A DNA stretch of 64,000 nucleotides, from positions 12,410,001-12,474,000 of the forward strand of contig JALGPY010000007.1 in NCBI GenBank assembly GCA_023055425.1, read 5' to 3'. A program made the position numbers and the translations under genes. The DNA is from Linanthus parryae (Eukaryota; Streptophyta; Magnoliopsida; Ericales; Polemoniaceae). The notes beneath the pieces were generated by a model that saw nothing but the letters and a program-made list of their open reading frames with translations, made no database searches and was not told the DNA's origin. Shown one piece after another: positions 33,145 through 45,008 of the stretch. How positions within the stretch are numbered: the first letter of the stretch is position 1; the number at the start of each line of letters is the position of its first letter.

Positions 33145-33690
33145 CTTGTCACACTTAGAGGGACTATGAGACATGGTCACTCGCGCCTATCATCTCGCAC
33201 GGGAGCCAAGGGTCCTAGTGGCTTGGAGGCTGGAATAAGGCCCGTCGCATGTGGTTGATGTTCAATATGCGACTAGTACTATTCTCACGAAGCCGACTTG
33301 TTATGCTCACCTATTTATATTAGGTTTAACATCATACGTGACAATCTTCCAGAAATTTAGGGTACGCCGCCATCATAATGGGTCTTTTGGTCGTCCGTAC
33401 GCCCACGTGTCTCCCATTAGTTGCTGTAGTCAGACTAGTATAAATAGGATAGTCCTTTCTGCCATTAGAGACTGCGATTTTTTGTGCTGTACACACTGAT
33501 TATGCTATGTACTGTAACCGAATTGCTGCCAACAAGTTGTCTCTCCCCTTCAACAGTGGAATACTGCTTATTTCCACCCCTTTCCTCTATTTCTCCTCAT
33601 CCTCTAATTAATCTGAGTTCTTGCTAAAGGTTGTTAGCTCTGATTTGCTATAATTGAACACTATCTAATAGTACAACATACCATTTCCAT
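33145..33690 (+). mobile_element. LTR-like repeat, copy B
   Basis: Matches 16213-16749 over its length: TGTCACACTTA, GGGTACGCCGCCATCATAAT, CCCACGTGTCTCCCATTAG, GTATAAATAGGAT, AATTAATCTGAGTTCTT. The left terminus is missing. Confidence 0.6.
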
Positions 33691-33729
33691 TTCCGTATAA
33701 GCATTTTGATGAACCCGACATGAAGGAGT

Positions 33730-34136
33730 TCTAACCAATCACATAGCAAGAAAACCCATATCAGATCGGATCTCGTGGCCATGATAGCACCGAAAACATC
33801 AATCTCGACGGTACTCCTTCACACATCATCTCCAGCTCTCTACAGCCGGAGGATCAAAACCCTCAAAATACTCAGGCTCTCCTCTTGGTAGCTTTTTATA
33901 CCCTAAAAAACAACTTGCAGAATCAAATGGCTTCATTGAAACAATCCACGGACGATACGCTATTGAATGCCCAAAAACACGATCAGTTCGCCCGTGAGCT
34001 CTCGACCATACTTGCCGCGATAGGGTTGCCAACCTCATGCACCAATCTTCCTCCGCCACCTCCGCACCCACGGGTTGGCGCGTCCTCTGGCAATATCCGT
34101 GGAAACTCCGAAGACCAACAAATCCCAGTCATATGA
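33730..34136 (+). pseudogene. Possible gag-like fragment
   Basis: A short helical stretch (LKNNLQNQMASLKQSTDDTL) and a proline-rich tail lie directly after the LTR-like repeat, the place where a Ty3-type gag would start. It is too short for a firm assignment. Confidence 0.25.
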
Positions 34137-34329
34137 CATTTGTCCAAGTCATCATCCTCTCACAAACAAGGAACTCCCATTGTCACAAGTTCACGATAGA
34201 ATTTCAAAGCAATGTAGTGGTTTAGCTACTTTCGATAAACGTGTGATATCCAAAGCGATGTAGGGACTACCATTTATGCTCTGTTAGGTGTAACTAGTCA
34301 TCGCGTTTCATAAATTAGTGTTCAAAATT

Positions 34330-34642
34330 ACAAACTCTAACATATCTAACTTTTATGTCATTGCACTTTAGTCATGCTGCTTATTTCAACATTCTGCCCC
34401 ACGTTTAGCAAATCCCCACGTTATTCATCGCGATTCTGTATCCAGTTCACGTGAAGTGGGGTTCACAGCCCTTGGCAAAAATGAAAGTTTGGAACAATTG
34501 GTCCTGAAATGATATGAAAAGCAAAATATGAGGACTTCACGTGTGATTTTAAGCCTCGAACATATTACAAGAACGACGACGACGCTAACATACCAAGATC
34601 TAGCTACCTAGGGTTTTACGAAGCTAGGTTGGTTTGGAGATC
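34330..34642 (+). promoter_or_regulatory. Upstream block of F-box copy 4
   Basis: Shares the common landmarks with the other upstream blocks. From about 34530 it is nearly identical to the flank of copy 2 (GACTTCACGTGTGATTTTAAG, GACGACGACGCTAACATACC), so copies 2 and 4 are close relatives in this part. Confidence 0.6.
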
Positions 34643-35835
34643 ATGTCGATTAATCAAGTTCCTCACGACATCTTGTCCGAGATTCTCAGGAATCCGAAGC
34701 TATCAATAGAAGACATCGTACGATGCGCATTCGTCTGCAAATCATGGTACTCCCTAGTCACTTCCCCTTCATTCGTTTCTCTTCATAGTACCCAACAACG
34801 ATTTGATTCGATTTCCAAGAACAAGAAGAAGGGTCTTTTCTTAGTCATTGAAAACGATAAGAAATATTCATTAAACTTGGATGACGACTCATTGTCGGAG
34901 TATAAAAGATTGGAATTTCCATTGAAGCATCGCCACAACAACTTTAGGGTTGTTGATTGCCTGAATGGAGTGGTATGCTTGTCGGATGACGATGATAACA
35001 TAGTTTTGTGGAACCCCTCGATCAAAAAACTGCTTGAACTTCCTAAACCTTTTGTCCCATTAGACTCAAACATGTACCGATCTATCGGGTTTGGCTACGA
35101 TGCAGCCACTAGTGATTTTAAGCTTGTTAGAGCCTTGATCTATTTCCACAAGAATATTTGCAACCCAGAAGAACTCCATGCCGAGGTTTACGAGTCAAAC
35201 GTAGGGCGCTGGAGAAGTATTAATAAATTGCAGGCCATGGATTGGAGTGCTTGTTGTTCTTTCAGTCGTCAAATGAGTAACCAGGCTTTTCTCAATGGAG
35301 TTGTGCATCGGGTTGGGTCGTGGTCCGACCCAAGTTCCAATAAGGGCATCGTGTCCTTTGACTTTCGGAATGAAGTTTTTGGCAGGATGGATGTGCCAGC
35401 TGCTATTTCAACTCTCACGGGATACGCGATGTATGATCTCCGTGTTTCTGTGATTGGAGGAGATTAGGAGAATCACTTTCTCTAATAGTAAGTCATACAT
35501 TCCGTGTTCCTAGCGATTTTTGTTCCATATGGGTGATGAAAGAGTACGGTGTTGCTGATTCTTGGACAAAACTGTACAATGTCAGTATCACCAATAGTTT
35601 TCCTAGTAGTACTCTGTGGGAAATAATTTCAACGCAGTGGAATGTTGAGCCCTTGGTGAAAAAATCCGATGAACCGGCGTTGTATTCTTATGTTCCCGAT
35701 ACCAAACTTGTGCATCGTCTCGAGTTGTTCATTGGTTACGAAAATGTTGTGGTTAATTTCACGGAGAGCTTAGCTTTGCTTGGAGTAAAAGGCGGCGGCA
35801 AACACGGGAGGGAGACTGATGTTGGTGTGGTGTGA
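34643..35835 (+). pseudogene. F-box/FBA gene copy 4, disabled by one 8-bp insertion
   Basis: It reads MSINQVPHDILSEIL and remains open through the F-box and most of the FBA domain (VVDCLNGVVCLSDDD, LWNPSIKKLLELP, VFGRMDVPA) to LRVSVIGGD, then TAG at 35465-35467. Compared with copy 2 (GGAGATTCACTTTCTC), this copy has eight additional bases, TAGGAGAA, between GGAGAT and TCACTTTCTC. After them the reading frame shifts to one that stays open to TGA at 35835 and matches the FBA C-terminus (WVMKEYGV, SYVPDTKLV, ESLALLGVKGGGK). A single lesion therefore explains the break. A truncated protein of about 274 residues with an intact F-box could still be made. Confidence 0.88.
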
Positions 35836-36179
35836 GAAAGAAGAAGATGAGGATTTAAAATCAATTAAATTTGCAAGACATATATTTATGTATTTGAAGT
35901 TTATAGCATTCAATTTGTTGCTCATATTATTCTCTATTTGATGTTATTATTCAATTTTATGTTACTTGATACTCGTAATGAAATGCTAGAATTATTTTCC
36001 TATTTGATTTTAGACTCCGGTTTGATATTATGTCCAGAATCAGACTGAGGTGTTCGATTTTCATATTGGTTGTTGCAGAGGGACTTTCAACTGGAAAACC
36101 CAAATAGGCGGTGACATAAACAGTTTTAGTACATTTGGGAGAAAAAGAAAGGTTGATTATGATACATTTTGATGAACAA

Positions 36180-37270
36180 TTAAGGGTTACAAGATAGTCA
36201 AAATAGAGATCAAGACATTGCACACCTTTGACTAACTCCTTACTCTACGTGGATGATAAACAAACTATAATTATCGCGTGCTAAGATTGTTCGAGTAAGT
36301 TCTCCAAATACAAGTTCAAGATGTATCTCCCTGTGGATAAAACATCAAGCCTCTGTTCTTTCTGTTCATATTTCCCTTTCCTGAGCTGGTACCGATGTGT
36401 CACAGCTGAAATTGTATAAGTTTGCCCTTCGATTGTCACACTTTCTCCGCACTGTAAATTCTGCTATAAACAAAAAACACAAAAATCACATTGACATCAG
36501 GTTTAGAATAGTCAATATAAAGATCCAGTTTTGTCTGGCGACTTGTAACCATGGTGGACAAAATCCTGATCCAGATCGTAGGATCTTACTATCCTACGAT
36601 CCTTCAAGCCATGGCCAATCTAGATACCATGTAAATTCCCAAAAACCCACATAGAAATAGAATCGTGGAGTCCTAGAAACCCATACAGAGTTGTACAAAT
36701 GATTCAAGCGTCTCTGTTTGAAGGACCTTAGGGATCTTCTCAAAGCAGAGAACGAGCCCAAAATTTAATACAACAAATCATTTTTCTCAGTGATTTACAT
36801 TTGTATATCTTACAGTTCTCACCATGGGATTCTATGATTCGAAGCCACATGCCACGATTATTATGTAGAATCTAGATTTTGAAAACCTTACTTATAGTGG
36901 TAGATTTACTTGTAACCTACCAGCAGGAATCGTTCAGCAAAATGTATCACAATCAGCATCTCCTCAAATGCAAGTTCAGTATTTCAGCAATTTTAATTAA
37001 GAAAGAAAGAAAGATGTACAGAAAGCGATTTTGATAACCATGTCAATTTGCATCTCAATTGCATCTACAATGTGTAAGTGTAGCCTTCACCAATCAGAAT
37101 TTCGTAGTGACGGACTGCCATCAATCTCTCACTCACTCGCTCGTGTATTCATCTTGTACTAGCAACCATCTTTGACACCTTGCCTGCCTCATAGTAATTA
37201 GTGTATGCATTTATTACTCTTAAAATGCTAAAGTAACTCCCATCATCACTCACTCACTAACTCTTAGCGG
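36180..37270 (+). repeat. Downstream paralogous block of F-box copy 4
   Basis: Longest version of the shared 3' block. Its end (AAAATGCTAAAGTAACTCCC) matches 15895-15920. Noncoding. Confidence 0.7.
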
Positions 37271-37509
37271 GAAACTGCAACATCAGAGTCAAAGATGGTC
37301 TAGGGCTCTAGGCTATGCTTCGGCCAGCGGTCAAAGCTGTCCAAGCAAAGGCGTACAAAGACGACCTATTGTTCTTGTTCGTCACAATGAATTCTGGAAA
37401 TACTAATCCCTGGTGCACTACGTATTTGAGGCCAAACCCATAAGAGTATCACACGGCTTCCATCAACACAGTGGATTCACAGATTACAATACATTTTGCT
37501 GAACAATTT

Positions 37510-38060
37510 GAAGTAACGGTTTACAAAGTAGTAGTAATAGATCAAGAATCGAGATATTGCACATCATTGACTAACTCTGTACTACATGAGAAACAGACTT
37601 AAATTATCACAATGCTAAGATTGATAAAGTAAATTTTCCAAACACAAGTTCAAGATGTATCTCCTCATGGACAAAACATCAAGCCTATGTTCTCTAGGTT
37701 CATATTTCCCTTCCCGGAGCTGGTGCAGATGTGTCACAGCTGAAATGGTACTATCACCACTAATCTACCATCATAAAGCGGGACGGCTCTACTAACCAGT
37801 ACAGAGAATAGTTAATCTCCGTTTTGTAACCCCAAACCTCAGGTTAACCCGTCAAACTCGGTAAGAAAACTGCCAATCTAAAGGTTTAGATTTTTCATCT
37901 GGAGCTAGATCGACTTACAATGGGAATGAACTCGTAACCTACCAGCAGAGGTTTCCTTCATAGATAAACCAAACTACGCACTCTTGCCTAGTCCTGGAAG
38001 TGGGACCCTTCTTCTGCATGATTATTAGGATTACCTTCAACCCACCCGGACTACAAGTTG
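37510..38060 (+). repeat. Orphan downstream block without a gene in front
   Basis: Repeats CAAGATGTATCTCC, TTCATATTTCCCTTCC and GTGTCACAGCTGAAA, then continues into the sequence found after F-box copy 2 (GTAACCCCAAACCTCAGG, AAAGGTTTAGATTTTTCAT). The unbroken GTCAAACTCGGTAAGAAAAC here is the empty site for the 20858 copia insertion. A fifth F-box unit may have been lost from this place. Confidence 0.65.
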
Positions 38061-39147
38061 GATAAACCACAAGGGACTTGAGAGGCAATCTATGGCTCAA
38101 ATATACAGAATGGAACGCTTGGCACATATTACCTTCGACATTGTCTAGAACTCGATACACAGCTTGATAACTTGCAAGCTCCAACTACCATAATAAGCTC
38201 ATGTGATAGATGAGGTAGTCTTATATTCTGTGACTGACAGTTTCTGGTTACTAACTTCATCGTTACATGTTCATGCATGTGTGACGCATTTTTGGGGCAA
38301 GACAAAAAAAATGAAGATACTGTCATGCCTGAGACTGAAGAACAGCCAACCAAAAGTCTATGTCACCAGCCTTGTTTATCAGATGGATACTATGTATTTG
38401 GTCTCCAACCTTTTATAAACAAAATCTTGAAAACCCTTTCCATTTGGATTCTCATATATAACGCTTTCCATTTGCATTCTATTATCCGAATGTGATAGCT
38501 AGCGTCCCTCCCTCCCTCCCTGAAAATCGCCCGCCGTGGCCTCTGGCTTTCGTAAACATGACTACTTCCAAAGTTGTTGAATTTTTTGTTGTTAACCGAA
38601 TGTTGCAACTCTCATCTCTCACTCACCCTCAGCATTGAATTGCAAGCTCAGATTTTAAACTGCATTCTTCTTTTATCAGAGTATCAGACTACAACAATCC
38701 CTGAAGATCCTAAACCCAATAACTCAAAAGTTTCTTGACCCCTGTGCGAAACGTTTCATTCTGGGATTTGTGACTCCATTCAACAAGAATTTGCCAACAG
38801 AGGTTAGCAACATGGGTCAAACTCATCAAGTTCTAGTGAACCCCACACCATTACTCCATCAGCTCACTTACAATTCAATCTACTAAAAGTGTTAGTCTTG
38901 GTCTGACCACCGATTCGGACATATCACTTCTTCTTCTTCTGTCGTCTTCCTAAGCGCAGAGGCACCACCTCATCCCAGCACTAAAATTGTCCAAATTCAC
39001 CTTCTCACGAACCAATGCTGAAGTGCATCAGTGCCCCTCTATCGCCACTTTACCAAATTGGTGAATAACCCAAACCAAATAGTACATGAACAGTGTATTG
39101 CCCCCAGAGCTTTGGCCTCTATTGATGTCAATGCATACATAAAGTAC
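38061..39147. other. No gene recognised between the F-box cluster and the Harbinger element
   Basis: Several short ORFs overlap, none with a recognisable domain. It includes a CCCT-repeat at 38506-38521. It could be an intron of the gene whose first exons lie at 46.5 kb, but I found no exon. Confidence 0.35.
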
Positions 39148-39652
39148 TTAGACCACCCACAGCAGTGAGCTCCCCCCAGCCCACCTGTCCCCACCTTACC
39201 CCTCTATTAATGTTCTTAATATTTACAATTCTACCCTAATAGCTACAACAGTCAAAACACTATTCCTCCCCTTCTATTATATTTTATTGAAACTACACTA
39301 CTACATAGTTAAATACACTAAACACCCCAACTTTAGTCAATAAGACAACCGCAACCCTGTAATTTTTATTAATTGCACTATTATTGACTAATGTTATTTT
39401 ATTGTATGAAATTTTGAGAATAAATATAAACTTTAAAAAACATAGACATTAATAAACATGGGGTAAACATTAAAAAAAGAAAATGTTGCATTAATAATAC
39501 AAAAACATAGTTCTCAAAAAAAAAAAAACATTAATGAACGATGAAAGACACAATGCTAATGAAATAAAAATTAAGTTACAATACAAACATTATTCAGAAA
39601 TTCATAAGAAAATAAAAATAAACATAAAATTATTCAAGTGAATGATTGAGAC

Positions 39653-40025
39653 TCAATAGTCACTGAGGTTGGTTAAACCATTGTTTGATGATTCGCCACC
39701 ACCATCTCCAAATAGTTCGCGTGGGATCAAGTCAGCACGCATTTGTGCCCTTGTTTGTGAGTAATAAAGTTTTGTATCAGGGGTGAATGGAGAGCAATCC
39801 ATAGACATAATTTCCACAAACTTATCTGCTCTCCTGTTTGAATTGTTTATCTCATTCATCCTACGTACTTCTTCATGACACGAGCGTCAGCTGCAATTTT
39901 ATTGTTTGACTCAATCAATGCACTGGTTTGATCAGCTATTGCGTTGTTGGAAGTGCTTGCAGTAGCCTTCCCTCTCTGTTTGGATTTTTCTGTTCCTCTA
40001 GGTCTCGAACTGGTCACACCAAACA
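39653..40025 (-). pseudogene. Harbinger ORF1 (DNA-binding protein) C-terminal remnant, left arm
   Basis: On the minus strand it reads SSRPRG, ADQ.SALIESNNKIAAD, a frame change near 39860, then RRMNEINNSNRRADKF to LFGDGGGESSNNG. This corresponds to the C-terminal part of the plant Harbinger second protein (NAM-associated type), which helps transposase enter the nucleus and bind DNA in active systems. The N-terminal Myb/SANT-like part is absent: the frame starts directly at the intergenic region. Confidence 0.65.
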
Positions 40026-40135
40026 TTGGATTTGGTACTACGACTAATTTATGTGCCTTTTAAAGCGCGAAACGCAGGCTTGTTCAGTCCTACGGTGATT
40101 GGGGCTGCGTTGTTCATCGGAATCAAGTATGTTGT

Positions 40136-40375
40136 ATATAGCTGTCCTCATACAACCACTCCAAGACAAAATAACAACCCATCATTTTCCACTAACACAT
40201 ATTCTGCATTGTTTTTACTCTTACCCACAACCCCTATTGAAAAGCCAATAGATATAGCTGTCCTCATACAACCACTCCAAGACAAAATAACAACCCACCA
40301 TTTTCCACTAACACATATTCTGCATTGTTTTTTACTCTTACCCCCAACCCCTATTGAAAGGCCAATCAATATAGC
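40136..40375. repeat. ~117-bp tandem duplication in the Harbinger intergenic region
   Basis: Two units begin ATATAGCTGTCCTCATACAA (about 40136 and 40253) and end CCCCTATTGAAA. The same two units are present inverted in the right arm (about 42560-42807), so this duplication preceded the formation of the inverted arms. Confidence 0.8.
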
Positions 40376-40509
40376 TGTCCAATGAAAACCAACGCATTAC
40401 TATCTCTACAAAACACATTTTGCAAAACACATTCTGTATACTTCATCTCTCTCACCATCAATACTTATTCAGTATCACACAATCTCTCTATAGTTTAATT
40501 CTCAATTCC

Positions 40510-41856
40510 ATGGTCAACAATTGGAATGATATCATAAACAATTGTTTCAATTCTGACCAAGAATTGCTTGACACGATCCATACAAATACTGCAGTAACAA
40601 TGACGAATATTCTAGCGGCAGTCTCAAATTCAGATACTGGCGGGGCTTCTTCATCTTCAGGCTCTAAGCGACGAACGAAGGAGCGCCACCGTAAAGTTGG
40701 TGATGCACAACTTATGAAAGACTACTTCATTCCCAATCATGTGTACTCCGACGACGACTTCAGACGATGATATCGGATGAAGCGCCCAGTGTTCTTACGG
40801 TTGCTGGAAAATATCCAACAGCAGAATCCTTACTTTGTGCAGCGTCGTAACTGTACTAATCGTAAGGGTTTTTTTGCCTATCAGAAGGTAACAGTAGCAC
40901 TACGAATGTTAGCTTACGGATCTTCTACAGATTCTCTAGATGAATATCTTCGAATGAGGGAAACAACAGCACTGGAAACTCTTCGCGAATTTTGTGCAAC
41001 GGTAGTCAGAATGCACAAGGACGAGTATCTACGGCCCCCTACCGTATCTGATCTTCATAGGCTACTCCATAAATCAGAGCGACGCGGCTTTCCTGGCATG
41101 ATCGGTTCGCTCGACTGTATGCATTGGCGTTGGAAAAATTGTCCTATGGCGTGGCAAGGAGCCTACACGGGTAGATCACATAAACCAACAATTATTCTAG
41201 AAGCAGTCGCTAGTCATGACACTTGGATCTGGCATGCCTTTTTTGGCACGTCGGGTTCACGAAATGATATTGCTACACTTGGTTCTTCGCATTTGTTTGA
41301 CAGGTTAACGCGAGGAGACGTTCCAATTGTGCACTATGAAATCAATGGCAGACCATACCATATGCCATACTATCTTGTTGATGGTATTTATCCACAGCTC
41401 GCGACGTTTGTCCAATCCATTAAAAAACCAAGATCTCCGCAAGAACAATACTATTCCAAAATGCAAGAATCGTACCGCAAAGACGTTGAACGGGCCTTTG
41501 GTATACTACAAGCTAGATTTGCCATTATCAAACAACCAGGTAGGAATTGGGACCGCGGGGAGCTACACAATATTATGATGACATGCATAATATTGCATAA
41601 CATCATTTTGGACGACGAACGAGATGATTACATTGATGACGATTCAGACGATGATGAGACCGATGGAAATAGGTCACGAAGAGCCCGTGCTCGTAGTTAC
41701 GAGGGTGCTACGGTTGATCCCAATCCGAGAACAGGAGATGTTGATTTGGAAGAGTATATGTTGCGGCACGACGTAATACGGTCTAAACCGTTGAACAAGC
41801 AACTACAAGATGACCTTATCCAGCACTTGTGGACGAGACTCGGCCATGGAAACTAA
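40510..41856 (+). pseudogene. Harbinger transposase (DDE_4 family) with one in-frame stop
   Basis: The likely ATG is at 40510 (MVNNWNDIINNCFNSDQELL). The frame is open to TGA at 40768-40770 (SDDDFRR, stop, YRMKRPVF) and then to TAA at 41856, about 448 residues in total. The position before YRM is normally arginine, and CGA to TGA is a single C-to-T change at a CpG. All three catalytic acids appear present: D in MIGSLDCMHW, D in YYLVDGIYP, E in DVERAFGILQARF. The C-terminus is acidic (DDERDDYIDDDSDDDETD). Catalytic core complete, product truncated by one nonsense codon. Confidence 0.9.
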
Positions 41857-42280
41857 AAAACGTAGCATTACTTGTTATTATGTATTTTTCATTTTGCAAT
41901 CGTTTTATATTATGTTTTTTATTAGTTTTAATAATTTTTATTATGTAATTTTGTGTTTTTATTATTTAGGTTTTTAATTAGTTTCAACAAAACCCATTTC
42001 CCTAAACATTAATTGTTCAAACACAACATTTGGATACAAACTTATATACATGGGGTCGAATTTGTAATAAATACAAACTATATTAATTTAGGAGGGGGGG
42101 GTTAAAATGTAGTTTACATAAACCCAACCCCCACCCTCCACTACCGTGCAGAAACAAAACCCAGTAAACCCATCCCGACATCTGCCCTGTCCCACCGAGC
42201 TCGACGTCGCCCACGGTCTCCTCCAAGCTCGCCTCCAACCCCGGCGAGCTCCGATTAGACCACCAGTATCTTGATTTGAG

Positions 42281-42432
42281 CCTGAAAATGAAGAAGCCCC
42301 GCCAGTATCTTGATTTGAGACTGCCGCTAGAATATTCGTCATTGTTACTGCAGTATTTGTATGGATCGTGTCAAGCAATTCTTCGTCAGAATTGAAACAA
42401 TTGTTTAGGATATCATTCCAATTGTTGGCCAT
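42281..42432 (-). pseudogene. Second, truncated copy of the Harbinger transposase N-terminus (right arm)
   Basis: ATG at 42432 on the minus strand: MANNWNDILNNCFNSDEELL to NILAAVSNQDTGGASSFSGS, then unrelated sequence repeating SNQDTGG. It is the mirror image of the start at 40510 and is part of the inverted arm. Confidence 0.8.
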
Positions 42433-42925
42433 GGAATTGAGAATTAAACTATAGAGAGATTGTGTGATACTGAATAAGTATGGATGGTGAGAGAGATGAA
42501 GTATACAGAATGTGTTTTGCAAAATGTGTTTTGTAGAGATAGTAATGCGTTGGTTTTCATTGGACAGCTATATTGATGGACTCTTCAATAGGGGTTGGGG
42601 GTAAGAGTAAAAAACAATGCAGAATATGTGTTAGTGGAAAAGGATGGGTTGTTATTTTGTCTTGGAGTGGTTGTATGAGGACAGCTATATCTATTGGCCT
42701 TTCAATAGGGGTTGTGGGTAAGAGTAAAAAACAATGCAGAATATGTGTTAGTGGAAAAGGATGGGTTGTTATTTTGTCTTGGAGTGGTTGTATGAGGACA
42801 GCTATATACAGCATACTTGATTCCGATGAACAACGCCGCCCCAATCACCGTAGGACTGAGCAAGCCTGCGTTTCGCGCTTTAAAAGGCACATAAAAGAGC
42901 CGTAGTACCAAATCCAATATTTGGT

Positions 42926-43294
42926 GTGACCAGTTCCAGACCTAGAGGAAGAGAAAAATCCAAACAGAGAGGGAAGGCTACTGCAAGCACTTCCAACAAC
43001 GCAATAGCTGATCAAATCAGTGCATTGATTGAGTCAAACAATAAAATTGCAGCTGACGCTCGTGTCAGGCATGAAGAAATACGTAGGATGAATGAGATAA
43101 ACAATTCAAACAGGAGAGCGGATAAGTTTATGGAAATTATGTCTATGGATTGCTCTCCATTCGCCCTTGATACAAAACTTTATTACTCACAAACAATGGC
43201 ACAAATGCGTGCTGGCTTGATGCCACGCGAACTATTTGGAGATGGTGGTGGCGAATCATCAAACAATGGTTCAACCAACCTCAGTGACTATTGA
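42926..43294 (+). pseudogene. Harbinger ORF1 C-terminal remnant, right arm
   Basis: Open for 122 codons: TSSRPRGREKSKQRGK, QISALIESNNKIAADARV, RRMNEINNSNRRADKF, ending SNNGSTNLSDY. It is the mirror copy of 39653-40025 but without its frame break. The N-terminal DNA-binding part is missing here as well. Confidence 0.7.
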
Positions 43295-43527
43295 GTCTCA
43301 ATCATTCGCTTGAATAATTTTATGTTTATTTTTATTTTCTTATGAATTTCTGAATAATGTTTGTATTCTAGCTTAATTTTTATTTCATTAGCATTGTGTC
43401 TTTCATCGTTCATTAATGTTTTTTTTTTATGTTTTACCTATGTTTTTGTATTATTAATGCAACGTTTTCTTTTTTTAATGTTTACCCCATATTTATTAAT
43501 GTCTATGTTTTTTAATGTTTATATTTA

Positions 43528-44911
43528 GGGTAAAAGACACTTACCACCCCTGGGTTTAGGGAAAATTCTACTGACCACCCCTGGGTTTTGGATAAAGACA
43601 CTGCGCACCCCTGTAACGGAATATTTCTCGGACACTAAGCACCCTTCTGTCATATTCCGTTAGAAAAGTTGGTGATTGAAGTTTTTTGGACAGCATTGCC
43701 CCTGTGTGCCTTTTTCACTATTTTTTTCCTCTTTTCTCATCAAGAACACAATGAACATCAAGAACATCTATATGTTTCAAAAAAAGAAAAACATCAAGAA
43801 CATCTACCAAAAATATCAACAACACCAAAAACATCTCTCGCTTTGAATCCAAAACATCAACAACACCAATTAACCAACTGATTTACCCCTATGGTGATTT
43901 GTGTTGATGTTGTTGATGTTCTTGTTGTTCATGGTTCAAGCGCGAAGAACACCAATAACATCTTCCACTTTAGATCCAAAACATCAATTGTAAGAGGAAT
44001 CTACTTCTACCCCATTTCTCAATCCCAACTCAGATTTGAAATATATACCCAAAACATTCAAAACATCAGAATCACAACAAACAGCAGTCAATAAGCAAAA
44101 CCCACAAATTGTAATACTACTAACTTTGCTGAAAGATGGTACTACTCCCACCAGTTTACCGCCGGCACTCTCCAACTCTGCGTCGGCCGTAACTGCCTCA
44201 TCATCCAGATTATGTCCTTCAGAAGCAGGGTCGCAGAATCCCCCACGTCCTCCGCCGGTTCCTCTCCGATCCGGTCACCAATTTCGTCGGGATCTGGAAT
44301 TGCAACGACCGGCCGATTCTCTCGAGGTCCAAGCAAAGATATCTCCGCTGGTGGTTTGGGTTTCAGAACTCGAGAGACGTCGGGTCGATTCTCCTCAGAC
44401 AGCGGCCGTTCCACCACAGCAACAAACTTCGGAGCCACCATCGGACACCCAAACTCGATTCAAATCCAGATTACCCCCAAACTCCCTCGATCTCTCTGTG
44501 TGGTGGCACTGGTGGTCGGGTGTTGAAGGAGGAGGAGAGGAGGGGTGGTGTGGTGTGTGTCTCTGGTGGTGCTCTGCTTCCATGGGGTTCAGATCGAAAG
44601 AGAGAGAGAGAGAGAGAGAGGAGAAGCTGAAAAAAATGAAGGAGAAGAGGACGTCACATATGGTTTCACAGGAAAGAGAGAAATAGGGGAAGAGAAAGAG
44701 AGATTAGGGTAGAATGGGGGAGAATGAGAGATGAGGGTAATATATAGGAGGTAATTTTATCACATTTCAGGGGTAAATTAGTCTTTTCCTCCGTACTGTT
44801 AGTTAACTGTTAGCCTCCATCCAAAATTGGGTGCGGAGTGTCTTTATCCAAAACCCAGGGGTGGTCAGTGGAATTTTCCCTAAACCCAGGGGTGGTAAGT
44901 GTCTTTTACCC
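43528..44911. mobile_element. Mutator-like element, 1,384 bp, perfect 9-bp TSD
   Basis: The ends GGGTAAAAGACACTTACC are inverted, and the TIRs match over ~80 bp with two or three differences (ACCACCCCTGGGTTT, GGATAAAGACACT). The 9-bp target duplication TTATATTTA (43519-43527, 44912-44920) is exact, as for Mutator. It interrupts the right arm of the Harbinger element. No transposase is present. The interior includes a pyrimidine-rich leader (CT repeat at 44600-44620) and an ORF, suggesting a Pack-MULE. Confidence 0.92.
44142..44441 (-). CDS. ORF inside the MULE, possible captured gene fragment
   Basis: On the minus strand, 99 codons read MVAPKFVAVVERPLSEENRP, LKPKPPAEISLLGPREN, VVAIPDPDEIGDRIGEEP and ATLLLKDIIWMM. 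Composition is protein-like, with balanced charged and hydrophobic residues. The minus strand upstream has a TC-rich leader like a plant 5' UTR. I cannot name a parent gene. The opposite strand has a longer ORF (44036-44686), but it is proline/serine-rich and less convincing. Confidence 0.35.
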   Translation of the reverse strand: MVAPKFVAVVERPLSEENRPDVSRVLKPKPPAEISLLGPRENRPVVAIPDPDEIGDRIGEEPAEDVGDSATLLLKDIIWMMRQLRPTQSWRVPAVNWWE

Positions 44912-45008
44912 TTATATTTATTCTCAAAATTTCATACGATAAAAAAACATTAGTCAATAATAGTGCAATTAATAAAAATTGCGGTTGTCTTATTGACTAA
45001 AGTTGGGA

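Noticed and set aside
44036..44686. 216-codon plus-strand ORF in the MULE
   Set aside because: Pro/Ser-rich followed by a GA microsatellite reading as Arg-Glu repeats. The antisense ORF is more protein-like.
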